From positions 1-52,336 of the forward strand of contig CALWRI010000013.1 of assembly GCA_944383905.1 (NCBI GenBank): a stretch of 52,336 bases of DNA, given 5' to 3'. Positions 39,847 through 48,679 of this stretch are shown here, piece after piece (position 1 is the first letter of the stretch; each line of letters begins with the position of its first letter). The DNA is from an uncultured Christensenellaceae bacterium (lineage in GTDB: Bacteria; Bacillota; Clostridia; Christensenellales; UBA3700). The position numbers and the translations under genes are program-made. The notes under the pieces are model-generated. The model worked only from the letters and a program-made list of their open reading frames with translations, was not told the DNA's origin and made no database searches.

Positions 39847-42579
39847 TTATCCTTTTATGTCGAAATCCACGGTGACGCTCTGCCCCGCTTTGAGCGTGAC
39901 TTTTTTGCTCTGCGACGACAGCCCGCAAGAGACGTCTATCGTCTGATCGACGTCGCTCTTTATCGTAACGCTCGCCTTGCCTTTCGCAAGCGACCATTCG
40001 AGGTTGGTCACCACCGCGCGCGTGCGCAGCCTTATACCTTTTATATATCCTTCGTCAAACCCGCTCGTCGGAAGCGCAGGCAGGACCTCCACTTCTCCCG
40101 TATAAGAATAGACGAGCGCCTCGTTCACCATGCCCAGATAGCCTATCGCAAAGTCCGTGCAGTAGCAACTGCTTCTGTTTATGTGGTGGTTTGTCATAAG
40201 AGAGGAATAATAAATTGTGTTCAGTCCTTGGATGGTTGGTTCGCCGTTGCCGTTCATAAGCCCTTCCATCGCCTCGGTGACGCTGTCTCTGTCCTTGAGT
40301 CTCGCCGCGATCAGCGCGCGGTGTATCAACGCGTGACTTGCCGCGTTTTCGCTCGCTCTGTTTGCAATCGCCTGCTCCGCCGCAAGGCGCAGTTCATCGT
40401 CGTCCTGCGTTTCGAACAGCGGCCAGACCATATACATATGGCTCAGATGCCTGTGAGTGTTGTTTTCTTCAAACTGATTTGCCGCCCATTCCTTGACCGC
40501 GCCCGTCTCGTCGTACAGATAGGGCGGTATCTTTTCCATAAGGCTTTCCCACTTGCTCACGTCCGCCGTCGGATCGACCGAACGCCATATCTCTATGAGC
40601 ATCTCCAGGTTGCTTCTGCACGCCGCGATGTCTATCGCCGAGTTCGCGCACGAAGGAGACGGATAGTTGGAAGGATTGTTTTCGGGCGAATAGGACGGAA
40701 TTATGCAGTAGGTCTCTCCCGCCGCAAGAGAGGTCTTGTCCGCGTCGTAATGTATATTGCCGTCCGAGTCTGTATAATACTGCGGCACCATGAGCTGATC
40801 CCAATAATTTGCCGATTTGAGCAGGAGCGGCAACAATATCTCACTGCGCAGATCGAGGTATCCTCTCTCCTTTATCTCCGCTATCTTCGCGTCTGTGAGC
40901 GGGACGTTCGTCATCGAGAGCACCGCCCTTAATTCTTCGAGATCGAATTCATCCGAAAGCGGGATCTTCACGTCGCCGTAACAGAGAAGAGTTTCGTAAA
41001 GAGGCTGAAGCATCCAGCTCGCGCCCGCATTCCAATATCTGAAAGGATACGGGTAACAACTTTCTGTCAAAAGCGCCATGTCGCCGTCGCTGTTGACGGG
41101 AGCCTGTATCGCGTCATCGTATCCGTGCGAAGCGTATGCGTTGTCCATCCAGTCGTCGACCTGTCTCAATATGAAATTGACGTAGCCGACGTAAGCGTCG
41201 CTGATATTGCTCGTATTCATCGAGGAAGTCTGAAGGTTTACGTTGGCGTCCATCGTGTATTTGCTACCCCAGTCGCGCACCCACTCGCCCGTCCACATAC
41301 CGAACAGTCTGCTCGTGCTCGTGCCCGCACAGCAAAGATATGCGTATCTGCCGGAATAATACGCCCTTTCGGCAAGCGTATTGTTTATCCCCGTCTTGCC
41401 GGATTCGTATTTTATCAGATCGTCGTTGGCTATGCCGACGTCCGCGCCGAGAGAAAACTCGACCGCGTTATACTGCGGCGTAAAAATGTCGGTGTGGTTT
41501 TTGAGCGCCTTGCTGTAACGGAACACTCCGTCTTCGACGTACTTGTCCGCGACCGCTTTGACCTTTTCGCGCAAAGCGAGCTCGAGCCCGTACTCCGTCT
41601 GCTCCGCGAATTCGTCGTAAGCGCCCATCTCGTAAGTGCGGTCCGACGCGGTGACGACGTATATCTTCGACGCGCCCGAGACCTTTATCCCCGGTATCTC
41701 GTCGCCGACGTACTGACCGTCCGCCTTTCCTTCGACCGTCACGAGTTCCTTGGTGCCGCCTTCGCAGAAAATATAGCTGACGGTAGCATAGCCGCCGTCT
41801 TTGAGTTCGCTGCCTTCGTAAGAGGGATAGTGCGCGATGAATGTCAGATAATCGAGATCTTCGTTGACCGTCCTCTTGTATCTGATGTCAGTCTCGCTGT
41901 CCTCTCCGTAATTAGCCATCGTCGCGATGCCGTCGTAAGAAAACGTCACGTTAAGTTTGGCGCCGTAAGAAGACGCGGTAAGCTGGGTTATCGTCACGTC
42001 GTCCGCTTTGGACGTAAAAGTGAGCCTGTCCCACTGCCCGTTTTCGTCCGTATATCTCGTGCCGACCTGCGCAGTATCGTAGTCGGTATATCTCATATAT
42101 TCGTAAGGCTCCGACCCTGCGGCGATCTTGTCCTGCTGCGCCATGCGCAGGATCGCGCCCGCATGATAAGAGTAGACGTCCATATAATTTTGGGTATCCG
42201 TTATGTTCTTGCCCTGAATTATCGCCTGCCTGACTGTTTCAAGCTCGTCGTATGTGACGGGATTCACCCTCTGATTTTTGTTGGGCAGAATAAAATGTAT
42301 GTTTTGGAAAATTATAGTGTCGTCATACGGAGATCCGGCGATTATCGCGCCTTGCAGACCGTTGCCCGTAACCATACCCTGTCTCCAATACTGATTGTTG
42401 TTCGTCTTAGTTGCGCTGAGCTGCTTGTAGTCGTAGCTGTATGACGATTTAGCGTCATTCACAAACAAAGCGCCGCTGTAATTTTCTCCTTCGTCTTTTT
42501 TGCATGCCGCAAACAAAACCGTCGTAAACACGGTCATCGCGATAAGAACGACCGCAATAAAAAATCTTTTGATTCTCAT
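39847..42579 (-). CDS. Glycoside hydrolase family 95 lipoprotein (alpha-L-fucosidase type)
   Basis: This 910-residue protein has a lipobox signal (LFAAC, cysteine at 26). GH95 landmarks are YWRQGMVTGNGLQGAIIAG near the N-terminus, MDANVNLQ in the barrel region, THRHLSHMYMVWP at about 708-720, and CTDFAIGYLGMVNEAL with the conserved aspartate followed by VEVLPALP. Family enzymes invert and release fucose, typically alpha-1,2-linked, from glycans; other GH95 members act on galactose-type linkages. The start at 42579 has GAGAGGG about 6 bases upstream. With GH29 nearby this supports fucosylated host-glycan use. Confidence 0.87.
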   Translation of the reverse strand: MRIKRFFIAVVLIAMTVFTTVLFAACKKDEGENYSGALFVNDAKSSYSYDYKQLSATKTNNNQYWRQGMVTGNGLQGAIIAGSPYDDTIIFQNIHFILPNKNQRVNPVTYDELETVRQAIIQGKNITDTQNYMDVYSYHAGAILRMAQQDKIAAGSEPYEYMRYTDYDTAQVGTRYTDENGQWDRLTFTSKADDVTITQLTASSYGAKLNVTFSYDGIATMANYGEDSETDIRYKRTVNEDLDYLTFIAHYPSYEGSELKDGGYATVSYIFCEGGTKELVTVEGKADGQYVGDEIPGIKVSGASKIYVVTASDRTYEMGAYDEFAEQTEYGLELALREKVKAVADKYVEDGVFRYSKALKNHTDIFTPQYNAVEFSLGADVGIANDDLIKYESGKTGINNTLAERAYYSGRYAYLCCAGTSTSRLFGMWTGEWVRDWGSKYTMDANVNLQTSSMNTSNISDAYVGYVNFILRQVDDWMDNAYASHGYDDAIQAPVNSDGDMALLTESCYPYPFRYWNAGASWMLQPLYETLLCYGDVKIPLSDEFDLEELRAVLSMTNVPLTDAKIAEIKERGYLDLRSEILLPLLLKSANYWDQLMVPQYYTDSDGNIHYDADKTSLAAGETYCIIPSYSPENNPSNYPSPSCANSAIDIAACRSNLEMLIEIWRSVDPTADVSKWESLMEKIPPYLYDETGAVKEWAANQFEENNTHRHLSHMYMVWPLFETQDDDELRLAAEQAIANRASENAASHALIHRALIAARLKDRDSVTEAMEGLMNGNGEPTIQGLNTIYYSSLMTNHHINRSSCYCTDFAIGYLGMVNEALVYSYTGEVEVLPALPTSGFDEGYIKGIRLRTRAVVTNLEWSLAKGKASVTIKSDVDQTIDVSCGLSSQSKKVTLKAGQSVTVDFDIKG

Positions 42580-42599
42580 AAATAATCCCTCTCGCATCT

Positions 42600-42629
42600 A
42601 TTTTAACAAAAACGCGCACGCGGTGTCAA
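42600..42629 (-). promoter_or_regulatory. Promoter of the GH95 gene
   Basis: Minus strand TTGACA (42629-42624), 18 bases, TAAAAT (42605-42600). Confidence 0.72.
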
Positions 42630-42673
42630 TGACTCAAAAATCCATAAACCCGGGCAAACAGTCCATAAAACGC

Positions 42674-42697
42674 AAAAACTGCCGCATATCAAGCGGC
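42674..42697 (-). terminator. Terminator of the HTH-SdpI gene
   Basis: Stem GCCGC / GCGGC (42681-42685 with 42693-42697), 7-base loop, then AG and five T residues on the minus strand. Confidence 0.6.
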
Positions 42698-42723
42698 GGC
42701 GTAAACTCAAACGTCAGAATCGT

Positions 42724-43911
42724 TTATTGCCCGAACAGCTCCCTTTCCTTCTTTTTGTTCGCTTTTATCCTCTTGTGCAGAGCGACGCTTGCAAAGGCGG
42801 CGCCGAGCATCACGACGACGGGCACGAATATCGCCGCGCACACAAAGCCTAAATTCACGGGAAAATCGAGGACTCCGGTCAGAATTATCATGCCTACCGA
42901 GCAGGCATACATGATCGCACCCGTAAACGCGTTGACGAACGCCCACTCCTTTTTCCCTACAAAAGAATACGGTATCCTCACTCCTATAAAGCCGTTCTTG
43001 GGGATAAATATACAGATCGCACCGCAAAGCGCGTATAGCGCGCACACTGTCACCGAAAACAGCTCGTTGAATTTCGAATGTACGGGAAGCTGCATACCCG
43101 CCTCGATACAAGCCGCGTAATCTTTTTTGACAATACCGACCGAAATTGCCGTCACGACTATCGCGACCGCCGCGAAAACCGCGCCGGACAACCATACGAT
43201 CCACGCTTTTACTTCGGAATAATGCGTTCTCACCAATGCGAGATACAACGCAAGCCCGCCGCCCGCCACAATGAGGAAATACGATCCTCCCGCGATCAAA
43301 AGCTCCTTTGAGCTTCCCCACCTCGTTATTTCTCCGGCACCGTCGTAATGAGCGGGTATCGTCGCAGGCAAGAATATCCTCGCGATAACAGCGACAAGAA
43401 GCGGCATTAGCGCGAGAACAAGCAACAAAGTCAGGCAAATTTTTCCTGCCCGTGTTCGTCTTTTTACATTTTCGTCCGTCTGTTCCATCGCCTCGAAGCC
43501 TATAAGATCTTCCAGCGGAAAATCGAAAAGTTCGGACATTTTATTCAGATAAAGCACGTCGGGAAGCGCTTCTCCCCTCTCCCATTCGACCACCTCTTTT
43601 TCCGAAATCCGGAGCCTTTCGGCAAATTCCGCCTGCGAGTATCCGGCAAGTTCCCTGCACGAGCGGATCTTTATGCCGACGTCGGTCATAAAGTCCGCGT
43701 CACCTTCGAGCTTTACGAAATAATCCAGATCCACGCCGAACAGATCCGCTATCCTTTTCAATGTAAACACGTCTGGCACGCTCCTGCCGCACTCCCATTT
43801 GCTCACGTTTTTGTCGCTGACGTACAGCTTTTGCGCAAGCTCCCTCTGGGTCCAGCCCTTTTCCTTTCTCTTTTCGGCTATCTTTTCGCCGACATCGCGC
43901 ATCTTGTCCAT
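42724..43911 (-). CDS. Fusion of two HTH domains with an SdpI-type membrane immunity domain
   Basis: This 395-residue protein has two Cro/C1 helix-turn-helix domains in tandem (about 7-63, KGWTQRELAQKLYVSDKNVSKWE; and about 77-130, AGYSQAEFAERLRISEKEVVEWE). A membrane part with six to seven segments follows from about 155. PATIPAHYDGAGEITRWGSSKE is the DUF1648 motif, and NGFIGVRIPYSFVGKKEWAFVN is the SdpI signature. In Bacillus subtilis, SdpI gives immunity to the SdpC toxin and sequesters the separate repressor SdpR. Here regulator and membrane part are one chain, so it could be a membrane-held transcription factor. GGAGG precedes the start at 43911. Confidence 0.87.
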   Translation of the reverse strand: MDKMRDVGEKIAEKRKEKGWTQRELAQKLYVSDKNVSKWECGRSVPDVFTLKRIADLFGVDLDYFVKLEGDADFMTDVGIKIRSCRELAGYSQAEFAERLRISEKEVVEWERGEALPDVLYLNKMSELFDFPLEDLIGFEAMEQTDENVKRRTRAGKICLTLLLVLALMPLLVAVIARIFLPATIPAHYDGAGEITRWGSSKELLIAGGSYFLIVAGGGLALYLALVRTHYSEVKAWIVWLSGAVFAAVAIVVTAISVGIVKKDYAACIEAGMQLPVHSKFNELFSVTVCALYALCGAICIFIPKNGFIGVRIPYSFVGKKEWAFVNAFTGAIMYACSVGMIILTGVLDFPVNLGFVCAAIFVPVVVMLGAAFASVALHKRIKANKKKERELFGQ

Positions 43912-43944
43912 TTTTATTCCTCCGCAGACGTCCTGTTCTCATTT

Positions 43945-43973
43945 ATTGTATTATCGGCACGGATCATTGTCAA
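43945..43973 (-). promoter_or_regulatory. Promoter of the HTH-SdpI gene
   Basis: Minus strand TTGACA (43973-43968), 17 bases, TACAAT (43950-43945). Confidence 0.75.
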
Positions 43974-43985
43974 TATCGGACGACA

Positions 43986-44020
43986 AAAACGCCGCTCTAC
44001 GATATGTAGAGCGGCGTTTT
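43986..44020. terminator. Perfect 15-base hairpin upstream of the HTH-SdpI promoter
   Basis: The arms 43986-44000 and 44006-44020 are perfectly complementary with a 5-base loop GATAT, ending in four T residues on either strand. Probably a second, bidirectional terminator behind diaminopimelate dehydrogenase. Its place just upstream of the -35 element also fits a regulatory site. Confidence 0.65.
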
Positions 44021-44091
44021 GTCATGTTTTCGCACATTCTCAAAGTCGGCTCGTCGACCGAATGAACGCTTTTTTCGATTCTCGTCCAAAC

Positions 44092-44118
44092 AAAAATCCG
44101 CCCCTCGTCGGGACGGAT
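44092..44118 (-). terminator. Terminator of diaminopimelate dehydrogenase
   Basis: Minus strand stem (44096-44104 with 44110-44118, nine pairs with one wobble), followed by T residues (44096-44092). Confidence 0.78.
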
Positions 44119-44138
44119 CCGCATCGGTAAAAACCGCG

Positions 44139-45122
44139 TCACAGCATACTCTTTCTGAGCTCTGCTCCGCTTTTCGCGCTGAGGAATGCTGGGGGAATAT
44201 CCAGCACCGTCACGCAGCCGCTCCTGCCCTCTTTGCTCATTCTTGCGACGGCGCGGGCATAAGCTACCAGCACGCTCGAAGTGAACGCGGGGTTGGAGTC
44301 CAGCTTGAGAGAATATTCGATCACGTTGTCGAATTCGTCGTCAATACCCGTCTTGCCGCTTCTGATGACAAAGCCGCCGTGAGGTATGCCCTTGTGCTTT
44401 TCGTCAAGCTCCTGCTGCGAAATGAAGTTTACGGTCGTATCGTAATCGGCAAAATAGTTGGGCATCTCCTTGATCTCCTTTTCTATCCTTGCCTTGTCCG
44501 CGCCCTCCTTGACGACGACGTAACATTCTCTCGTGTGCTTCTGTCTTGTGGTGAGCACGGGATTGGAGCCGCTCCTGACGGCGTCGAGAGCCGCCTGTAC
44601 GGGCACCGTATACTGTCTCGCATCGACGACTCCTTCCACTCTTCTGATAGCGTCGGAGTGTCCCTGGCTTACGCCCTTGCCCCAGAAGGTATAGGTCTCG
44701 CCGCCCGGAAGCACGCTGTCGCCGTATACGCGCGCGATCGAGAACATACCTGGATCCCAGCCGCAACTGATGAGCGCGAGTTTGCCGTTCTTTTTAGCGG
44801 AAGAATCGACCGCGTCGAAGTGCATTGGGATATTCGCGTGCGTGTCAAAGCTGTCGACCACGTTAAATTTCTCTGCATACTTCGGTGTCTGACCGGGAAG
44901 ATCGGTCGCCGAGCCGCCACAGAGGATAAGCACGTCTATCTCGTCTTTATAGGCCTCCGCATTTGCAACGGAATCCACTTTCACGCCCTTTGTCAAAGGC
45001 TTTATCGACGCGGGATCGCGCCTTGTAAGTATCACTTTGAGTTCGACGTCGGGGTTGTGCTTTACAGCCGCTTCAACTCCTCTGCCGAGGTTGCCGTAAC
45101 CCGAAATACCTAATCTGATCAT
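44139..45122 (-). CDS. ddh: meso-Diaminopimelate D-dehydrogenase
   Basis: This 327-residue NADPH enzyme makes meso-diaminopimelate from tetrahydrodipicolinate in one step, for lysine and peptidoglycan. The nucleotide-binding start is LGISGYGNLGRGVEAAV. CGGSATDLPGQTPKYA, SFDTHANIPMHFDAVD, SCGWDPGMFSIARVYG and FWGKGVSQGHSDAIRR are all characteristic Ddh segments, and the length is the family norm (about 326). The start at 45122 has AAGGAGAT upstream; the frame continues to 45326 without coding character. Single gene with its own promoter and terminator. Confidence 0.97.
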   Translation of the reverse strand: MIRLGISGYGNLGRGVEAAVKHNPDVELKVILTRRDPASIKPLTKGVKVDSVANAEAYKDEIDVLILCGGSATDLPGQTPKYAEKFNVVDSFDTHANIPMHFDAVDSSAKKNGKLALISCGWDPGMFSIARVYGDSVLPGGETYTFWGKGVSQGHSDAIRRVEGVVDARQYTVPVQAALDAVRSGSNPVLTTRQKHTRECYVVVKEGADKARIEKEIKEMPNYFADYDTTVNFISQQELDEKHKGIPHGGFVIRSGKTGIDDEFDNVIEYSLKLDSNPAFTSSVLVAYARAVARMSKEGRSGCVTVLDIPPAFLSAKSGAELRKSML

Positions 45123-45152
45123 AGAGAAATCTCCTTTGGAAAAACTGATTAC

Positions 45153-45181
45153 ATTATATAATAATTCGCGCCTCTTGTCCA
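45153..45181 (-). promoter_or_regulatory. Promoter of ddh
   Basis: Minus strand TGGACA (45181-45176), 17 bases, TATAAT (45158-45153). Confidence 0.75.
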
Positions 45182-45355
45182 AAATTTGACGCACAAAACG
45201 GTGATTTTTTTTGCGATCCGACAAAAAATCCGTATACCGTCCCGACAAAACCGCGCGTACGACGCTCGCGACCTCGCCGCACGCCGTTGTCGGTCGGCAA
45301 ACGGACAGTTTGAGTCTCCCGATCAAGCGACAGGCGCGACAAGCCCGTTTCGCGC

Positions 45356-45383
45356 AAAAAAAACGGAGGGACGAGCCCTCCGT
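45356..45383 (-). terminator. Terminator of the sialidase gene
   Basis: Stem ACGGAGGG / CCCTCCGT (45363-45370 with 45376-45383), 5-base loop, then seven T residues on the minus strand. Confidence 0.92.
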
Positions 45384-45400
45384 CTGCCTTATGGCGTTTT

Positions 45401-47050
45401 TCAGTTTTTAGTGTCCAGCTTGGCAAACGCTATCGCGTCGCTGTAATTGACCTTACCTACTTCGGCAAGGACGTAGACGTTGCCTTCCTTGTCGCCGTCC
45501 ATACAGGAATAACCCGCCGCGCCGCCGTAGACGAGTTTGCTCGTCCAGGTCTCTCCGTCCGAAGTTGTGCCGAAAGAGAGGTTGACCCTTGTATGGAACG
45601 AATCGGGATAGCTCAAAAGCAGTTTTCCGTTGTCGTTGTAGACCGAAGCCATACAGATCGGAGTTTTGAGAGTCGTCGCATTTTCCTTGACGTACCACGT
45701 CTCTCCTCCGTCGTTCGAATAAGAGAGTTTCTGGAATTGTCTCGGATGATAATTGCAACAACCCGCGCCGTCTCTGACGACCATAACGACGTCTCCGTTG
45801 TCAAGCACCGCGGCTTCACATTCGTTGCCGCTGCCCGCGACTTCACTCCTTGCCCAGGTCAGACCGTGGTCGTCGCTGTATATCACAAACGAGCTGCCGT
45901 TGTTGCTCGCGGGACAAATTATCCTGCCTTCGTATTTCCCGCTCTTGATCTGCACGGCCTTGCCGGGTCCTACCATAAGCGTATCCGCGCGCACGCCGTC
46001 CGCCGCGCCTTTCTTGATGTTGGGATCCTTTGGAAGACTTATGTTTATCGGTTCTTCCCACTCGAAAGTAAGGTCGTCCTTGAGCCTGCCGCGCACGTTG
46101 AACGTGTTGTAATTGAAGCCCGTAGCCTTCGTCGCGCTCATGTGCACGATATTGAGAAGTCCCGTATCCTTGTCAAGCACGACGGTGGGGTTGCCGTACT
46201 TGCCCACCTCTTCTCCGAAAGTGAAGATCGTCTTTTGCTCTCCCCAGGTCTTGCCGCCGTCAAGAGAAAATTTGCCGAGCATATCGACAACGCCGACGTC
46301 GTGGGCGGAATTCTTTCTGCCTTCAACCAGCGCGAGAAGTACGTTGTTTTCGAAATGCGTGCCGCACTTTTCGTTGAGCACGTCCTTATCCATAACGATG
46401 AGCGACGGAATCCTGTATGCGGAATATCCGTCCTTCTTACCCTCGAAAAGAAGATAAGGACCTCCTTGTATATTGCTGAATTTGCCGTAATTCTGCTTTC
46501 TCGCCCACACGACTCCCGCGAGCATCGTGAGCACAAGCGTCACCGATATAACGGTGGATACGACGTACCTCTTTGCGATTATCGCGACGAGAGCCGCGAC
46601 GAGCATGAGCACGGAACCGAGGATCATCATGATCATATTGAGCGTATTGAGCGCTATCGGCTGGAAAAGATCGACCACAAGCGCTTTGATTATTATATAA
46701 ACCAAAAACGCGACGCCGAGCACGAGCAACGCTATCGAGCTTACGAGCGCGTCCGTACCCGACGGCGGATTCAACAGAGTCGCGACAAGTCCAAACACGG
46801 GCAGCACCGCAAGCGCCGTGCAGAATATCCCCGTCATCGCAGTCGACGAGAAGAACAATCCGTCGTTGAATATCAGGAACATGAAAATCGAAACGACAAA
46901 CACGAGATAAGCTATCGACGTCACGACAAGTACGCTTATTTTGATGCCGACGCTTCCCGCAAAGGCAAAACATACCGCAAGCGCCGCCACGAGTATCGCA
47001 ACGAATATCCCCATGACCGCTATCTGCGGAGCGTGTTTTTTGTCAAACAT
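45401..47050 (-). CDS. Sialidase domain on a multi-pass membrane anchor
   Basis: This 549-residue protein begins with about 185 residues holding six predicted membrane segments (near 8-31, 36-60, 70-91, 103-122, 136-158 and 163-182). The rest is a six-bladed sialidase propeller: arginine motif AYRIPSLIV (R213), the LVEGRKNSAHDVG stretch with a likely acid/base aspartate, at least three Asp boxes (SLDGGKTW, SDDHGLTW, SNDGGETW), GNECEAAVLDNG with the glutamate, and VVRDG with another arginine. It should release sialic acid from glycoconjugates at the outer face. Typical bacterial sialidases have a signal peptide, not a polytopic anchor. AAGGAGG precedes the start. Confidence 0.85.
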   Translation of the reverse strand: MFDKKHAPQIAVMGIFVAILVAALAVCFAFAGSVGIKISVLVVTSIAYLVFVVSIFMFLIFNDGLFFSSTAMTGIFCTALAVLPVFGLVATLLNPPSGTDALVSSIALLVLGVAFLVYIIIKALVVDLFQPIALNTLNMIMMILGSVLMLVAALVAIIAKRYVVSTVISVTLVLTMLAGVVWARKQNYGKFSNIQGGPYLLFEGKKDGYSAYRIPSLIVMDKDVLNEKCGTHFENNVLLALVEGRKNSAHDVGVVDMLGKFSLDGGKTWGEQKTIFTFGEEVGKYGNPTVVLDKDTGLLNIVHMSATKATGFNYNTFNVRGRLKDDLTFEWEEPINISLPKDPNIKKGAADGVRADTLMVGPGKAVQIKSGKYEGRIICPASNNGSSFVIYSDDHGLTWARSEVAGSGNECEAAVLDNGDVVMVVRDGAGCCNYHPRQFQKLSYSNDGGETWYVKENATTLKTPICMASVYNDNGKLLLSYPDSFHTRVNLSFGTTSDGETWTSKLVYGGAAGYSCMDGDKEGNVYVLAEVGKVNYSDAIAFAKLDTKN

Positions 47051-47108
47051 AATACCTCCTTACCGGCTTTTCGCCGCGGATAACCCGTATCCGTATATTT
47101 ACTATTTA

Positions 47109-47138
47109 ATTTTACCATATAAATGCGAAATTGTCCAA
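47109..47138 (-). promoter_or_regulatory. Promoter of the sialidase gene
   Basis: Minus strand TTGGAC (47138-47133), 18 bases, TAAAAT (47114-47109). Confidence 0.55.
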
Positions 47139-47201
47139 AAATAATCCCGTTTTGTGTATTTTTTCTCATTTTTTACGATCAGTTATAAAAATTTCGCGGC
47201 A

Positions 47202-47230
47202 TTGACAACACTGCCCCCTCACATTATAAT
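47202..47230 (+). promoter_or_regulatory. Perfect consensus promoter of the EEP-family gene
   Basis: TTGACA (47202-47207), 17 bases, TATAAT (47225-47230), with GGAGG and the ATG close downstream, giving a leader of only about 12 bases. Confidence 0.88.
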
Positions 47231-47248
47231 AAAATCACGGAGGAAGTT

Positions 47249-48163
47249 ATGAACAAAAAAACAATTGCCGTCACCCTGCTCGCGATCGTCTGTCTGTGTC
47301 TCGCGTTTTCCGCTTGCGTCGATCCCTCTCCCGACAGCGATCCTTACGAAGGCTATCAGATCTTCGACGTGATGAGCTTCAACATAAGAATGGACGCGGT
47401 GATCGACTTTTTCGAAAAGAATTGGAGCGAGACCCGCGGCGAACTCGTCTGCGAATACATAAGAAACAGCGGCGCGGACGTCGTATGTCTGCAAGAGGTA
47501 TGTCAGAGTCAGTACGAAGACATATCCGCCTCTCTCGGCGATCTTTACTCGATCGTCTATTATCAGAGAGAATCCGGTCTCAATCCCGAAGGGCTCGCGA
47601 TCCTCTATACCGACGATTTCGAGCTTTGCGGACGCAGCCGTTTCTGGTTGAGCTCCACCCCCGAAGTCGAATCCAAGGATTGGGGCGCCGCAAACAAGCG
47701 CATCAGCGTAAACGCCGTGCTCCGCCACAAGGCAAGCGGACTTACCTTCAACGTCTACACCGTTCACCTCGACCATATAAGCGAGCTCTCGAGAGAAAAC
47801 GGGCTGTCGTTGATCCTCCGACGCGCGGCACGCTACGACTATCCCGCGTTGCTCTGCGGAGACTTCAATACCGACGAACAGAGCGATTGCTATTCGATAA
47901 TAGCGGATTCGATGCAGGATTGCCGCAAAGTCGCGCCCGTAACGGACAGCGGTCTGACCTATCAGAATTTCGGTCTCAAAAAGGAAAAGCCCGACAGTCT
48001 GCCGATCGACTTCTGTTTTGCCGACAACGCTTTCAAAGTGTTCGAATTCGATATTAAAAACGAAACCGCGAGCAACGGAGTTTACTACTCGGACCATTAC
48101 GCGATCACGACGAGGATAGGTTTGCCTCTGCCCGACGACGCGCAAGCTCCTCCCGCCGAATGA
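47249..48163 (+). CDS. Exported endonuclease/exonuclease/phosphatase (EEP) family lipoprotein
   Basis: This 304-residue protein has a lipobox signal (LAFSAC, cysteine at about 23). EEP motifs follow in order: VMSFNIRMD (metal Asn), VVCLQEVCQSQ (metal Glu), VYTVHLDHISE (His and Asp), ALLCGDFNTDEQS (Asp and Asn) and a final YYSDHYAI (Asp-His). This fold includes DNase I, sphingomyelinase and phosphoinositide phosphatases, so the outside-facing enzyme may cleave nucleic acid or a phosphoester. The exact target is open. Single gene, convergent with YhcH. Confidence 0.9.
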   Translation: MNKKTIAVTLLAIVCLCLAFSACVDPSPDSDPYEGYQIFDVMSFNIRMDAVIDFFEKNWSETRGELVCEYIRNSGADVVCLQEVCQSQYEDISASLGDLYSIVYYQRESGLNPEGLAILYTDDFELCGRSRFWLSSTPEVESKDWGAANKRISVNAVLRHKASGLTFNVYTVHLDHISELSRENGLSLILRRAARYDYPALLCGDFNTDEQSDCYSIIADSMQDCRKVAPVTDSGLTYQNFGLKKEKPDSLPIDFCFADNAFKVFEFDIKNETASNGVYYSDHYAITTRIGLPLPDDAQAPPAE

Positions 48164-48183
48164 CAAAGAAAAAAGGAAGCGTA

Positions 48184-48220
48184 AAAAAAGAGACCCCGCC
48201 GCGTTGCGGGGTCTCTCGTT
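48184..48220. terminator. Bidirectional terminator between the EEP gene and yhcH
   Basis: Ten-base stem (48190-48199 with 48206-48215), 6-base loop, T residues after it on the plus strand and seven A residues (48183-48189) before it for the minus strand. Confidence 0.9.
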
Positions 48221-48224
48221 TTTC

Positions 48225-48671
48225 TCAACGGTATCTTATCTTGAAAACCGCTTTTTTCACCTGTCTGCATCCGGAAGCGTCGTCCCTCACGCTTGGAGCG
48301 TGCCCTTCTCCCGGCATGAACAGACACCAGTCTCCTTTTTTCATCGGCACGAACGAAAGCGGACAGCTCACGATCCCTATGTCTTTTTCTTCCGAATACT
48401 TTTGTACCTCTTTAGTCTCCCCGACGGGTATGCCCATCAGCTCCTCTCCGTCGAGTATGAGTTGAATGTCGGCGTAACGTCCGTGGATCTCCGCGGTCGC
48501 GCCCTCCTTCGGGCGAGGCTCGTAGGTCATCACGTTGACGTATACGTCGTCCGAAAGGTCGATTCGCCCCGTCGGAGTGTCCGCTCCGAGCGTCCTCGCC
48601 TTTGCAAAACAGAGTTTTGTCTTTTCGTCAAGACCGTCGTAAAAGTCGTCTTTGAGTCTCGAATATATCAT
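48225..48671 (-). CDS. YhcH/YjgK/YiaL-family protein (DUF386)
   Basis: This 148-residue cupin-like protein of the YhcH family has MTYEPRPKEGATAEIHGRYADIQLILDGEE, the central conserved block, and FVPMKKGDWCLFMPGEGHAPSV with the metal-binding His residues. In Escherichia coli yhcH lies in the sialic-acid operon and a role in sialic-acid sugar anomer processing has been proposed; relatives (EbgC) act on galactosides. It lies about 1.2 kb from the sialidase but faces another direction. It starts 8 bases after the PD-(D/E)XK-like gene, with GGAG upstream. Confidence 0.9.
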   Translation of the reverse strand: MIYSRLKDDFYDGLDEKTKLCFAKARTLGADTPTGRIDLSDDVYVNVMTYEPRPKEGATAEIHGRYADIQLILDGEELMGIPVGETKEVQKYSEEKDIGIVSCPLSFVPMKKGDWCLFMPGEGHAPSVRDDASGCRQVKKAVFKIRYR

Positions 48672-48679
48672 ATTTCTCC

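Noticed and set aside
45123..45326. Upstream extension of the diaminopimelate dehydrogenase frame
   Set aside because: The nucleotide-binding fold begins exactly at the ATG at 45122, which has AAGGAGAT upstream and a promoter at 45153-45181.
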